Positions 24,760-33,740 of a stretch of DNA of 64,000 nucleotides are shown here, one piece after another (position 1 is the first letter of the stretch; each line of letters begins with the position of its first letter). The notes under the pieces were generated by a model. The model was given only the letters and a program-made list of their open reading frames with translations, did not search any database and was not told the DNA's origin. The DNA is from Nibribacter ruber. Lineage in GTDB: Bacteria; Bacteroidota; Bacteroidia; Cytophagales; Hymenobacteraceae. The translations under genes and the position numbers were made by a program. The stretch lies in contig NZ_CP047897.1 in NCBI RefSeq assembly GCF_009913235.1, forward strand, positions 3,347,001 to 3,411,000, written 5' to 3'.

Positions 24760-24797
24760 CGTTTTTGGCCTGTTTCCTGGAAAACAGGCCAAAAACG
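24760..24797. repeat. PE14
   Basis: Almost perfect palindrome, arms CGTTTTTGGCCTGTTTCC and GGAAAACAGGCCAAAAACG. It starts 8 nt after the BT_3928 stop. Translation through it would give a false N-terminal extension of the shikimate kinase. Confidence 0.9.
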
Positions 24798-24829
24798 ATG
24801 CCTTGGTCTTCTGTCATGAATGTAAGTGT

Positions 24830-25375
24830 ATGAGCAACGCTGTGAGAATCTTCTTGGTGGGCATGCCCGGCAGCGGGAAATCTACCGTGGGGAAAATGCT
24901 GGCGCAAAAGCTGGAGCTGGAGTTTCTGGATTTGGACGCGCTCATAATAGAACAGGAAGGACTGTCCATTGCTGAGATTTTTGAGCGCCGGGGGCAAGAC
25001 TATTTCAGAGAAGCAGAAGCCAGCGCTTTGCGAAGCCTAGAAAGCAAACCGGGCGGTTTGGTAGTGGCCACGGGCGGGGGAGCGCCCTGTTTTCTGGGCA
25101 ACATGGATTACCTGCTTTCAACAGGGATTGCAGTATACCTGAAGGTTTCGGCCAGGGAGCTGCTAAAAAGATTTACGGACGAGGAACTGAGGGTGAGGCC
25201 CTTACTCCAAAACAAATCTGAAACCGAGCTGTTGGCCTATTTGACTGAAACCTTAGCCCACCGCGAGCAGTTTTATAAGAAAGCCCAAGTGGTGGTAGAC
25301 ACGGCAGGTGTCTCCATAGAAACCACTGTTCAGGTACTGGAAAAGCAAGTACTGCCCTGTCTTCACCGGTTCTAG
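24830..25375 (+). CDS. aroK: shikimate kinase
   Basis: Phosphorylates shikimate at the 3-OH in the aromatic amino acid pathway. The P-loop is GMPGSGKST (residues 11-19). DLDALI contains the shikimate-binding Asp, FREAEA is the RxxE-type segment, and VATGGGAP is the Walker-B-like GGG motif. The LID Arg is in RVRPLLQ. I start at the ATG at 24830 (MSNAVRIFLVG) to give 181 residues, the usual length. The longer open frame upstream merely runs through PE14. Confidence 0.92.
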   Translation: MSNAVRIFLVGMPGSGKSTVGKMLAQKLELEFLDLDALIIEQEGLSIAEIFERRGQDYFREAEASALRSLESKPGGLVVATGGGAPCFLGNMDYLLSTGIAVYLKVSARELLKRFTDEELRVRPLLQNKSETELLAYLTETLAHREQFYKKAQVVVDTAGVSIETTVQVLEKQVLPCLHRF

Positions 25376-25449
25376 GACCGGATCGTCTCATAATTTTACC
25401 TATTTTTGTTCGTTCAATTTGACAGAATCGTTTCAGTAATCTTTTACCC

Positions 25450-26058
25450 ATGAAACCGAATCATAAAGGATCAGCTACTATTTTCAAGAACCCGGCGCTG
25501 GAGCGTTTAACGCACACGCACATTGCTATTCCTATCACCATCTTTTTAGTGATTGCCACTGGTTTGCTGGTATATGGCTTTACGTACGGGTTCATTGATG
25601 TGCTCTCTGCCGTTGGTTTGTTCCTGGCCGGCTGGTTGATGTTCTCTCTGGTGGAATACATGGCCCACCGCTTCATCTTCCATATGGAGACAGACACTGA
25701 GCTGAAGAAGAACATCCAGTACACCTTCCATGGCAACCACCATGACTTCCCTAAGGACAAGACGCGTCTGGCCATGCCGCCCATTGTGAGCTTGTTCATT
25801 GCTTCGTTCTTCTTCTTCGTGTTTAAGCTGGTGTTTGGCACGCTGGTGTTTGGCTTGGTGGCAGGTTTTCTGTTTGGGTACGCCTTGTACCTGTTTGTGC
25901 ACTATGCAGTGCATGCCTATGCGCCACCTAAAAACTTCTTGAAGACCCTCTGGATCCACCACAGCATTCATCATTACAAAGACCCAGAGAAGGCGTATGG
26001 CGTTTCTTCGCCGCTATGGGACTACATTTTGGGTACCATGCCTGAGCGTAAGAGATAA
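25450..26058 (+). CDS. fatty-acid hydroxylase/sterol desaturase family protein
   Basis: A 202-residue integral-membrane di-iron hydroxylase. About four membrane segments carry the histidine clusters HRFIFH, HGNHHD, HYAVH and HHSIHHY that bind the metal pair. The short length and motif spacing fit fatty-acid 2-hydroxylase (FA2H/Scs7-like) enzymes. In Bacteroidota such enzymes could hydroxylate acyl chains of sphingo- or sulfonolipids, an inference from family knowledge. A TATTTTTG -7-like box lies at 25401-25408. A terminator follows 25 nt after the stop codon. Confidence 0.88.
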   Translation: MKPNHKGSATIFKNPALERLTHTHIAIPITIFLVIATGLLVYGFTYGFIDVLSAVGLFLAGWLMFSLVEYMAHRFIFHMETDTELKKNIQYTFHGNHHDFPKDKTRLAMPPIVSLFIASFFFFVFKLVFGTLVFGLVAGFLFGYALYLFVHYAVHAYAPPKNFLKTLWIHHSIHHYKDPEKAYGVSSPLWDYILGTMPERKR

Positions 26059-26082
26059 AGGTTCAAAATACGCATAACCGTA

Positions 26083-26118
26083 ACAGAAAAGGTTGCCCCA
26101 CAAGGCAGCCTTTTCTGT
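26083..26118 (+). terminator. terminator of the hydroxylase gene
   Basis: ACAGAAAAGG-TGCC pairs with GGCA-GCCTTTTCTGT over a 6-nt loop, giving a stem of about 14 bp with flanking A/T runs. Confidence 0.85.
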
Positions 26119-27025
26119 TGTGCGGTTACTGGTCTTCCACAGCGGTCTAACCTATTTCTGAACGACATGCGTTAAACCATCCCTTCTCAATAGCGATGGT
26201 GAATGTTCCGCCCACTTTACCTTGCATTAGTTCCCCTTCTCTTTCTAAGGATTCTGGTGGATTGAGCTTAATCTTTAGCCTAATATCCTACTTGTCATTT
26301 GAGTGTTGGTCTGGCTCTTTTTCCTGAATCTGGGTAGGATTCTACTTTTCACGCAAAACTATTATTTAACTTATGTTAAATTGTTGATTGATAAGCTTTT
26401 ATTGAAATTATTGTACGAAATTTATCATGATTTGAGGTCAGTTTTATGCTGAAAGGTTGTTCTGGATTAGATTTTGGTAAATTTTTCTCAAAGTAGTGGC
26501 TTCACTTATAGTAAACTGTCTTTCATAGAGTTAAGCTGCTGGTAAGACTTGGTAAGTTCTTGCTTAAAATGTGCTGAATTATCTGTTTTTGCTCCAAATA
26601 TAGACCTTCTTATATATTATTTATTGAACTTTATTAATAAAACCCTATGATTAAATATGTGATAAAAATAATGCTTTCAAAAAAAGTTATGCATTAAAGA
26701 AAGAACTTTTTGTTTTATAAAAGGTAAATAGTGCAAATAGAAGTGTCTAAAATTACTATCCATAAACATATGGTTTTTAGATATTTAAATATAGATAAGC
26801 CATATTTAGAAATATTTTGTTATAAGTTAGTGCTTAATTCATAATATATTAAATTAAATTAATACTGTTTTACGAGTCTAATACAAGGGTAAGTCAAATC
26901 TTGAAACAGTACAATAGATAAATATGAAAAATTGATAAAAATGATTGTGGAAATTGCATCGGAAGTACAAAAAGTCCCTCGCTATGTACTAAACCTTTTT
27001 GAATTGACACATTTAGATCATTTTT
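26119..27025. other. AT-rich gene-free region upstream of the surface protein
   Basis: About 900 bp with no credible gene on either strand and no PE copy. From about 26340 it is very AT-rich, with long runs of A/T and many stop codons in every frame. It probably holds the promoter and leader of the large surface-protein gene, but I found no clean TTG-N20-TAnnTTTG match. A similar AT-rich block precedes the other giant surface-protein gene (56721-57150). Confidence 0.6.
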
Positions 27026-30000
27026 ATGCAACATTTTTACACGTCAAAATCATTAGTTCAAGAGCAGCAGGGGGCAAAACTAAAACCAAGCTCTAGTCCT
27101 TCTAAGTTATTGGTTGCTTTCTTTTCCTTGATTCTCTTTATTGGAATTTCATGGAAGTCTGAAGCGCAATCAATTTCAATTGTGAGTTCTGCTTATTGTC
27201 CTGGTGGTCAAATTACCATCACGGCAAATCAACCGGCCTCTGTCAATGGGAACGTATCTTACACTGTTGACGTAGTTGCTTCTCCAACTGAAACTGCTCC
27301 TAGCTTACAGCAACTCGTAACTGGTAATGTTTTTAGTACTAAACAAAATACCCCGACTGCAACCTATACAGCCACATTTTCTACTACTTTGAATTATAGT
27401 GGTACTTTATATCTGAGAGCAATTCCAAATAATGCGGGAGGAAACCTTCCTGCAGTATATTCTCCACAATCATTTACGTTAGTAGCAAGTCCGCCTTCTC
27501 CAACTACCGGTACTTCTTCTACTGTTTCTTATGTATATGGAGATGCTGTTACAGGTAAAACTTTGTCAGTTACCCCATTGGATGGCCAAACTATTAATTG
27601 GTATAGTGCAGCCACTGGCGGGACAGCCATTGCAACCAATTCTTCAACTTATACTCCCTCTGTTACTAACGTTGGTACTTATAAGTACTATGCTGAAGCG
27701 GCTGGAGCAGGATGCGTGAGCACCACCCGTACAGAAATGACACTAGTCATCACAGCACGGCCCCTTTCCATTACTGCTACTGCTTCAAATAAAGTTTATG
27801 ACGGGAACACAACCGCTACAGTCAATTTATCTTCCAACAAATTGACCAACGATGCACTCACTATTTCCTTCACTAGTGCCACTTTCTCTGATAAAAACAT
27901 AGGCACCGGCAAAACAGTTACTGTAGCTGGTATTTCTATTTCTGGAACATCTTCTTCCAACTATACGCTATCAAGTACAACGGCCACTACAACAGCCAAC
28001 ATCACGGCAAAAGCCCTGACGATCTCCGGCCTGGCTGGCATCACAAAGGTTTATGACGGGAACACAACCGCCACGCTCACGGCTGCTACCTTGGTTGGTG
28101 TGATCTCTCCAGACGCGGTCACGCTTAGCGCCGCTGGCACCACCGGCACCTACAACACCAAAAACGTAGGCACGGGCAAGGCCGTCACTGTGACCGGCTA
28201 CACCATCACCGGGGGCGGCATCGGCAACTACACCCTCACCCAGCCAACGGGTGTGACCGGCGCTATCACAGCAAAAGTTCTAACCGTTTCTGGTTTAACA
28301 GGTGTTTCAAAGGTTTATGATGGCACCACAACAGCTACGCTTTCTGGTACTGCTACCTTGGTTGGGGTTATTTCTCCAGATGTGATTAACATTAGTGGAG
28401 CTAGTGCCACTGCTAACTTTGCAGACAAAAATATTGGAACTGGCAAAGCCATTACAGTTGCAGGATATTCACTTTCTGGAACCGGATCTACCAACTACAC
28501 ATTAACTCAACCTACTGGCCTTGCAGCCAACATCACAGCAAAAGCCCTGACGATCTCCGGCCTGGCTGGCATCACAAAGGTTTATGACGGGAACACAACC
28601 GCCACGCTCACGGCTGCTACATTGGTTGGTGTGATCTCTCCAGACGCGGTCACGCTTAGCTCTACCGGTGCTACAGGCACTTATGCAGATAAAAACGTAG
28701 GTTCAGGAAAAGCCATTACTGTGGCCGGCTATACTATCACAGGTGGAGGCATCGGCAATTATACACTAACGCAACCATCAAGTGTAACCGGAGCCATCAC
28801 AGGCAAATCTTTGACTATTTCTGGGCTTACGGGAGTTGATAAAGTATATGATGGCACTACCACTGGTTCTCTATCTGGTAATTCTGCATTAATAGGAATT
28901 GTAGGCAGTGATGTTGTAACTATAAGTGCCGCAACAGCTTCTACCAGTTTTTTAGATAAAAATGTTGGTTCAAATAAGCCATTAACTGTTGCAGGATATA
29001 GCCTTGGCGGCGCTGAAGCTGGAAACTATTCATTAACTCAGCCTACCGGCCTAACCGCCAACATTAGTGCTAAATCATTAACAGTTACTGGAATTACAGC
29101 TACTTCAAAAGAGTATGATGGTACCACAGTTAGCACATTGTATGGCGCTGTTTTGCAAAATGTAATATCTGGTGATGATGTATCCTTAGCAACTTCAAGC
29201 GTGGCTGGGATATTTGAAGACCCAAACGTAGGCACTGGTAAAACTGTTACGCGTACAGAATTATACTCTCTCTCTGGAACCTCAGTAAACAACTACACTC
29301 TTACTCAGCCTGCATTAACATACACTGCAGATATTACTCCTAAAACGCTGAGAATTATTAATGTCATAGCAAAAAACAGAGACTATGATGGTACCACTAA
29401 ATGCGACCTTGAAGGTATTGCTGATTTAGATGGTTTAGTTAACACGGATGCAGGTAAGATTATCATAGGAGGAACTGCCACTGCTATGTTCTTAGAAAAA
29501 AATGCTGGTCTTGGTAGGAGTGCGACTGTAACGGGTTATGCTCTTTCAGGAAATGCAAGTGATTTGGCCAATTACACTTTAGAACCATTTTTCCCTAAAG
29601 CAGATATTGCTCAAATACCACTTACAGTAAACGTTATTAGTGAAAACAAAAAAGATACTAAAGGCAACCCTATTGTAAGCCTATTCACCACTAATGTATT
29701 GACAGGTGACACAGTAGACCTTGCCTATGCCAATGCTAAGTATGTAACTGATGCAACAACCGGTTATATATCTATTGATGTGACTGGCATTTCAATAAGT
29801 GGAAAAGACGCCGGGAACTATGATTTAAAGACCATACAGGCTATGGGCATCAACCCACTCCCTGTGACTTTAGTTTCCTTCACGGGCAAGTACAACAGCA
29901 AGACAGGTGTAATGCTTGCCTGGTCAACGGCTACGGAGAAAGACAACGCTTACTTCCAGGTGGAGAGAAGCACCAATGGCAAGACGTTTAACACCATAGG

Positions 30001-30418
30001 CCAAGTGAAAGGCAATGGAAACAGCAGCACCTTGATCAAATACCAGTTTGTAGATGGCCAGCCGGCAAACGGAACTGCTTATTACAGACTGAAGCAGGTA
30101 GACGTGGACGGCAAGTTTGAGTACACCAAAGTAATTGCCGTCAACACCCAGGGCGCTTCTATGGCAGTGGGCATTATTAAAGCCTATCCCAACCCAACCT
30201 ACACTGGCAAGGTGTCTTTAGAGGCGGGCAGAGGCCAAGGCGGAACTGCGGTGATCACCCTGTTGAATGGCAACGGACAAATCATCTCAAAGCAAGAAGT
30301 GGTGCTGCAAGAGGGACAAGCCCATGAACTGGACCTGAGCCAGCAGAAAGCCGGCATGTACTACCTGAGAGTGGAGAACGCCGCAGGGCAGAGCACCTCC
30401 AGAATTGTAAGACAGTAA
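27026..30418 (+). CDS. YDG/MBG-repeat surface protein with T9SS type A sorting domain
   Basis: A 1130-residue secreted or cell-surface protein. The signal region is internal to a long N-terminus (LLVAFFSLILFIGISWKSEAQ). After an Ig-like head come about seven YDG-type repeats of ~88 residues, each opening with KVYDGNTT or KEYDGTT and containing NVGTGKAVTVAGY-like strands. A divergent MBG-like domain follows. The C-terminus has the LPVTLVSFTGKY...ATEKDNAYFQVERS module and a type A T9SS sorting domain (IIKAYPNPTYTGKVSLE, KAGMYYLRVENAAG). It is likely an adhesin or matrix protein exported by T9SS. Two repeats share a nearly identical GC-rich DNA segment, so the gene is a mosaic. Confidence 0.88.
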   Translation: MQHFYTSKSLVQEQQGAKLKPSSSPSKLLVAFFSLILFIGISWKSEAQSISIVSSAYCPGGQITITANQPASVNGNVSYTVDVVASPTETAPSLQQLVTGNVFSTKQNTPTATYTATFSTTLNYSGTLYLRAIPNNAGGNLPAVYSPQSFTLVASPPSPTTGTSSTVSYVYGDAVTGKTLSVTPLDGQTINWYSAATGGTAIATNSSTYTPSVTNVGTYKYYAEAAGAGCVSTTRTEMTLVITARPLSITATASNKVYDGNTTATVNLSSNKLTNDALTISFTSATFSDKNIGTGKTVTVAGISISGTSSSNYTLSSTTATTTANITAKALTISGLAGITKVYDGNTTATLTAATLVGVISPDAVTLSAAGTTGTYNTKNVGTGKAVTVTGYTITGGGIGNYTLTQPTGVTGAITAKVLTVSGLTGVSKVYDGTTTATLSGTATLVGVISPDVINISGASATANFADKNIGTGKAITVAGYSLSGTGSTNYTLTQPTGLAANITAKALTISGLAGITKVYDGNTTATLTAATLVGVISPDAVTLSSTGATGTYADKNVGSGKAITVAGYTITGGGIGNYTLTQPSSVTGAITGKSLTISGLTGVDKVYDGTTTGSLSGNSALIGIVGSDVVTISAATASTSFLDKNVGSNKPLTVAGYSLGGAEAGNYSLTQPTGLTANISAKSLTVTGITATSKEYDGTTVSTLYGAVLQNVISGDDVSLATSSVAGIFEDPNVGTGKTVTRTELYSLSGTSVNNYTLTQPALTYTADITPKTLRIINVIAKNRDYDGTTKCDLEGIADLDGLVNTDAGKIIIGGTATAMFLEKNAGLGRSATVTGYALSGNASDLANYTLEPFFPKADIAQIPLTVNVISENKKDTKGNPIVSLFTTNVLTGDTVDLAYANAKYVTDATTGYISIDVTGISISGKDAGNYDLKTIQAMGINPLPVTLVSFTGKYNSKTGVMLAWSTATEKDNAYFQVERSTNGKTFNTIGQVKGNGNSSTLIKYQFVDGQPANGTAYYRLKQVDVDGKFEYTKVIAVNTQGASMAVGIIKAYPNPTYTGKVSLEAGRGQGGTAVITLLNGNGQIISKQEVVLQEGQAHELDLSQQKAGMYYLRVENAAGQSTSRIVRQ
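27995..28129 (+). repeat. intragenic near-identical repeat, copy 1
   Basis: 135 bp matching 28526-28660 at 133 positions by my count; offset 531 bp, a whole number of codons and about two protein repeats. Its codons are GC-rich compared with the neighbouring repeats. Confidence 0.85.
28526..28660 (+). repeat. intragenic near-identical repeat, copy 2
   Basis: Partner of 27995-28129; differs at two positions (ATCACAGC for ATCACGGC and CTACATTGG for CTACCTTGG). Confidence 0.85.
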
Positions 30419-30434
30419 TAATATAGAGTAGGTA

Positions 30435-30479
30435 AAACAGAAGAAGGCCACCCGTACGGGTGGCCTTCTTCTGTTTTTT
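30435..30479. terminator. bidirectional terminator after the surface-protein gene
   Basis: Perfect palindrome with arms built on AAACAGAAGAAGGCCACCCG and its complement, followed by TTTTTT. The last T-run is shared with the left arm of PE15. Confidence 0.9.
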
Positions 30480-30509
30480 GGCTAATTCCTGAGAAACAAG
30501 CCAAAAACG
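30472..30509. repeat. PE15
   Basis: Left arm TGTTTTTTGGCTAATTCC (first C replaced), right arm GAAACAAGCCAAAAACG. It overlaps the terminator on its left and ends 1 nt before the stop codon of the minus-strand small lipoprotein gene. Confidence 0.8.
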
Positions 30510-30510
30510 A

Positions 30511-30681
30511 TTATCGTCTCATCTTGCGCAAGAGCCAGCCAATCAAAAGCACGATCAGTACAATGACAATGACGGCGGTCCACATGCCGGCCTGAAAAAT
30601 GTCGCCTACCAGCTCACAGCCAGATAAGGTAAGGGTCATTACCAGCAGCAATGACAGAAAGTATGCCTTAAGCGTTTTCAT
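30511..30681 (-). CDS. small lipoprotein with C-terminal membrane segment
   Basis: 56 residues from the ATG at 30681 (MKTLKAYFLSLLLVMTLTLSGC), with lipobox LTLSGC at Cys22. A second hydrophobic stretch (TAVIVIVLIVLLIGWLL) is followed by a basic end, RKMRR. The arrangement (CELVGDIFQAGMW between the two hydrophobic parts) recurs in small proteins of many Bacteroidota, so it is likely a real gene. Its function is unknown. A longer frame upstream exists but lacks signal features. Confidence 0.7.
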   Translation of the reverse strand: MKTLKAYFLSLLLVMTLTLSGCELVGDIFQAGMWTAVIVIVLIVLLIGWLLRKMRR

Positions 30682-30800
30682 AGTTTTAGTGTTAGGTCTG
30701 GTGAAGAGCCTCTGTGCATCAAAGGCTAGTATATTGCTTAAATACTCTTCTTCGTTAGAAAAGGTTAAAAAGAGGCGGGCAGGGAGCAAACCAAGCGCAG

Positions 30801-30840
30801 TTGGTTTTTAGCTTGTTTTCCAGGAATTAGGCTAAAACTG
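30801..30840. repeat. PE16, degenerate copy
   Basis: GGTTTTTAGCTTGTTTTC left arm and GGAATTAGGCTAAAACTG right arm. The outer CG of both arms is lost. It lies between divergent genes. Confidence 0.65.
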
Positions 30841-30916
30841 TAGCTCGGTTTAAGTATATAGTGTAAATTGAATACAGTTTAACGCGTACGGTTTCGTCTC
30901 TTATCGTTTAAATAGT

Positions 30917-31315
30917 ATGTCTACCAGAATCATCATGATGGCCAGTGCCTTAGGGTTGGCTGTGCTAGGAATAGTGTTCTCGTTTCTTCCGCTGGAATTG
31001 CTGGCGTACCTGGGTCAGTCCATTGAGCCAGAAATGGGCCTGATGTTGCAGTTGGCGGGAGCCCTGTACGTAGGATTTGCCATGCTCAACTGGATGGCCA
31101 AAGGCATTTTGATTGGTGGAATTTACGCCAGACCTGTGGCCATTGGTAACTTGACCCACTTTCTGGTAGGCGGCCTAGCGCTCCTGAAAACCCAGCTGGG
31201 CGGAGGAGCCACCCTAGAGGGTTGGCTGCTGACCGGCTTTTATCTGCTCTTCGCGGGGCTCTTCGGGTGGATCATGATGACGCATCCTTTTAAAAATGTT
31301 AGGAACCAAGCTTAA
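30917..31315 (+). CDS. hypothetical four-helix membrane protein
   Basis: A 132-residue inner-membrane protein with four hydrophobic segments (ASALGLAVLGIVFSFLP, LMLQLAGALYVGFAMLNW, NLTHFLVGGLALL and the C-terminal LLTGFYLLFAGLFGWIMM). The short cytosolic tail is basic (HPFKNVRNQA). I recognise no named family, though small proteins of this pattern are common in Cytophagales. It is transcribed alone and divergently from the small lipoprotein. Confidence 0.7.
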   Translation: MSTRIIMMASALGLAVLGIVFSFLPLELLAYLGQSIEPEMGLMLQLAGALYVGFAMLNWMAKGILIGGIYARPVAIGNLTHFLVGGLALLKTQLGGGATLEGWLLTGFYLLFAGLFGWIMMTHPFKNVRNQA

Positions 31316-31659
31316 TCTGGCATCAGGAACGGCAGAGGCAAGGTCAGGAAAAACTGAACAGCGCTGGTGAACGATGATCCAGTATAGCGATTATTCCTAG
31401 AGAGGGAGGGTAATCAAAGCAGTGTAATCTATCTGGGGCCAATGCGTTCGCATGAGGTTAAAAGCAATCCTGAATTAATGGATGTACCTTGGTGTCAAAG
31501 CCGTCCATGACGAATTTGAGTTGGAAGCCGAGCCAGATGGCGTATCTTTGAGAACGATAGGCGGTTTCTGGAGGAGGCAAACTTTTCCCAGAGTTCTGCT
31601 GTTCTGCAGCCAAACCCGGGGAACGCCTGTAGTAAGCGGCTTCCATGAATGAAGACAAC
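31316..31659. other. gene-free gap
   Basis: About 340 bp with no supported gene and no repeat that I recognise. A 67-codon minus-strand frame at 31458-31661 exists but overlaps the start of the next plus-strand gene and has no upstream signals. Confidence 0.5.
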
Positions 31660-32055
31660 ATGAAAAAAGTAACTCAGTTTTTAGTAGTAGCTACCGCCGT
31701 GGTAGGCATGGCCTGTTCAGCTGATAAGCAAAGCGCGACCGGTAAAGAAGGATTCACCCCGCAGCCCATGAACTTTGGGACCGCTGCCACCTCTACAGAC
31801 TCTTCCGGCGGAAGCGTCGCCATGAACCCGCCCCACGGCCAGATGGGCCACCGCTGCGACATTGAAGTGGGTGCTCCGTTGAACTCGGCACCAAAGGCTA
31901 CCCTGCCTATCACTACGTCTACGCCGGTGCAGGCGGCACCCCAGCCAGTGCAGGTAACGCCGCAACCCGTGGCCACTGCGCCCGGCATGAACCCGCCGCA
32001 CGGACAGCCGGGCCACAGCTGTTCTGTAGCCGTAGGCGCTCCGCTGCCCAAATAA
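31660..32055 (+). CDS. small lipoprotein with duplicated NPPHGxxGHxC motif
   Basis: About 131 residues from the ATG at 31660 (MKKVTQFLVVATAVVGMAC), with a lipobox ending in Cys19. The mature protein is Pro/Thr/Ala-rich and contains the same 20-residue motif twice: MNPPHGQMGHRCDIEVGAPL and, after a Pro/Val-Thr-Gln linker, MNPPHGQPGHSCSVAVGAPL. Each motif has two His and one Cys, a plausible site for a transition metal. That function is inference; the motif is common in short Bacteroidota lipoproteins. It is probably anchored in the outer or inner membrane facing the periplasm. Confidence 0.78.
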   Translation: MKKVTQFLVVATAVVGMACSADKQSATGKEGFTPQPMNFGTAATSTDSSGGSVAMNPPHGQMGHRCDIEVGAPLNSAPKATLPITTSTPVQAAPQPVQVTPQPVATAPGMNPPHGQPGHSCSVAVGAPLPK

Positions 32056-32095
32056 TAATTTCAAAAGAAGGCTCCAGCAGCTTTATAATAAAAGG

Positions 32096-32133
32096 CGTTT
32101 TTGGCCTGATTTCTTGAAATCAGGCCAAAAACG
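32096..32133. repeat. PE17, perfect palindrome
   Basis: Arms CGTTTTTGGCCTGATTTC and GAAATCAGGCCAAAAACG around TT. The flanks AAAAGG and CCTTTT extend pairing further. It could terminate the lipoprotein transcript (stop 32055). Confidence 0.9.
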
Positions 32134-32314
32134 CCTTTTTCATTTGCAAGAAGCAGGCCTGCCAGACGGTGCCGCCTCCCTGAAATATAATCCCGCGTAT
32201 GCCACCCGGTTGGCCAGCAAAGGCCTTGATTGGTGGACAGATCCCGCAGGAAAGTACTTGGTCAACGTCTTTACTGAAGGGCAGGCAGACAAAGATATAT
32301 TTAAAGTGCCACCC

Positions 32315-32352
32315 CGTTTTTGGCCTATTTCCCAGAAAATAACCCAAAAACG
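32315..32352. repeat. PE18 with extended arms
   Basis: Core arms CGTTTTTGGCCTATTTCC and AAAATAACCCAAAAACG. The flanks TTTAAAGTG...CCCC and GGGG...CACTTTAAA pair as well, extending the stem by more than ten bp. It lies 17 nt beyond the stop codon of the minus-strand beta-CASP gene. Confidence 0.85.
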
Positions 32353-32369
32353 GGGTACCACTTTAAAAG

Positions 32370-33740
32370 CTATACCACATAGGATAGCCTGAACTCCGGA
32401 ATCTCAATGTTCTGGTAGCCAATTTCCTCCAGGTCTGCTTTGAGTTGTTTCATGACCGGAACCTCGCCGTGCACCAGAAAGATTTTCTGAATCTGGTCTT
32501 TGTCCTGGCAGTGTAGAAACTTGGCAATGTCACCGTAGTCGCCGTGGGCGCTGTATTCTTTCATCTCCATCATCTCGGCGCGTACTTCCACTTCTTCGCC
32601 ATGGATGAACACTCTGTCTGCGCCGCCGGTCAGTTTGCCGCCCAGGGTAGAAGGTTCACAATAACCGGTCACCAGGACCGCGCTGTTAGCATCGGCCAGG
32701 TTGTTTTTGAGGTGATGCTGGATGCGGCCCGCGTTCATCATGCCAGAGGAAGAGATAATCACGCAGGGCTCGTCCATCTTAATAAGTTCTTTAGAATCCT
32801 CCACCTCTGTGATGTAGTTCAGCTGCGGAAACCCGAACGGGTCTGGGTCTTCCTTGATGTAGGCCAGCATGGTATCATTGAAGCACTCGGTATGCTCGCG
32901 CATAATGTCTGTGGCGTAGACGGAGAGCGGACTATCCACAAACACTTTAATGTCGGGCAGGCGGCCCTCTTCTGCTAAATAATTCAAAGAGTAAATCAAT
33001 TCCTGGGTGCGGCCAATGCTGAACGCTGGAATGAGCAATTTGCCCTGCCGTTCTACGCACACTTCACGCACAATCTTTTCCAAACGGTCCTCGGTGTTCT
33101 CCAGGCTGTCATGCACGCGGTTGCCGTAGGTAGACTCACAGATGATAATTTCGGCCTGCGGAAATTCCTGCGGTTTGTTCAAAATGCGGTTGGCAAAGCG
33201 GCCAATGTCGCCAGAGAAAGTGAGGGTTCTGGTACGGCCCTCGTCCTGCAGTTTTAGGTTGATGGCGGCGCTGCCCAGCACGTGGCCGGTGTCTGTGAAG
33301 AGCAGTTCTACGTCTTCGTCTATCTGGTAGGGTTGGTTGTAGGGCACGGTTTGGAACAGGGTCAGGGCTTTGTCCACGTCCTCCAGGGTATAAAGCGGGT
33401 CCAGGCCTTCTAAATCGCCGTTGTTGCCCTGTATGCGGGCACTGTCTCTCAAAAGCAGTTCGCAGAGTTTCAACGTGGGTGGCGTGCAGAAGATGGGGCC
33501 GTTATAACCGTCTTGCACCAGTTTGGGAATGAGGCCAGAGTGGTCAATGTGTGCGTGTGAAAGGATGAGGAAGGTGATGTTCTCGGGCTCAAACTCAAAG
33601 GTGCGGTTTAAGTCATCAGATTTATTGCCTTGTCCTTGTGAGAGGCCGCAGTCCAATAAGATGCGCTTGCCGTTCTCTAACGTGACAAGGTGCTTGCTGC
33701 CCGTCACGGTCTGGGCGGCTCCGTAAAATGATATGGTCAT
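32370..33740 (-). CDS. beta-CASP metallo-beta-lactamase RNase-like protein
   Basis: A 456-residue cytosolic nuclease of the YSH1/CPSF73-like beta-CASP group. The zinc motifs are present: motif 2 LSHAHIDHSGL, motif 3 TDTGHVLGSAA and motif 4 FSGDIGRF. The beta-CASP insert (CESTYGNRVHDS, FVDSPLSVYATDIM, ISSSGMMNAGRI) precedes the C-terminal RMMBL part with SAHGDYGDI and FLVHGE. I set the start at the ATG at 33740 (MTISFYGAAQTVTGSKHLV). The open frame continues 63 codons further upstream through PE19 but has no family similarity. Bacteroidota homologues are presumed RNA-processing enzymes. Confidence 0.88.
   Translation of the reverse strand: MTISFYGAAQTVTGSKHLVTLENGKRILLDCGLSQGQGNKSDDLNRTFEFEPENITFLILSHAHIDHSGLIPKLVQDGYNGPIFCTPPTLKLCELLLRDSARIQGNNGDLEGLDPLYTLEDVDKALTLFQTVPYNQPYQIDEDVELLFTDTGHVLGSAAINLKLQDEGRTRTLTFSGDIGRFANRILNKPQEFPQAEIIICESTYGNRVHDSLENTEDRLEKIVREVCVERQGKLLIPAFSIGRTQELIYSLNYLAEEGRLPDIKVFVDSPLSVYATDIMREHTECFNDTMLAYIKEDPDPFGFPQLNYITEVEDSKELIKMDEPCVIISSSGMMNAGRIQHHLKNNLADANSAVLVTGYCEPSTLGGKLTGGADRVFIHGEEVEVRAEMMEMKEYSAHGDYGDIAKFLHCQDKDQIQKIFLVHGEVPVMKQLKADLEEIGYQNIEIPEFRLSYVV

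Noticed and set aside
24752-25375. Start of shikimate kinase at 24752
   Set aside because: The extra residues are translated PE14; the family starts at the ATG at 24830.
31458-31661. 67-codon minus-strand frame
   Set aside because: Overlaps the start of the lipoprotein gene, has no promoter or domain, and is short enough to be accidental.
32114-32392. 92-codon plus-strand frame between PE17 and PE18
   Set aside because: It begins in PE17 and ends through PE18, so much of its openness comes from the stop-free elements. The middle (GLDWWTDPAGKYLVNVF) looks protein-like but has no start signal or recognisable homology.
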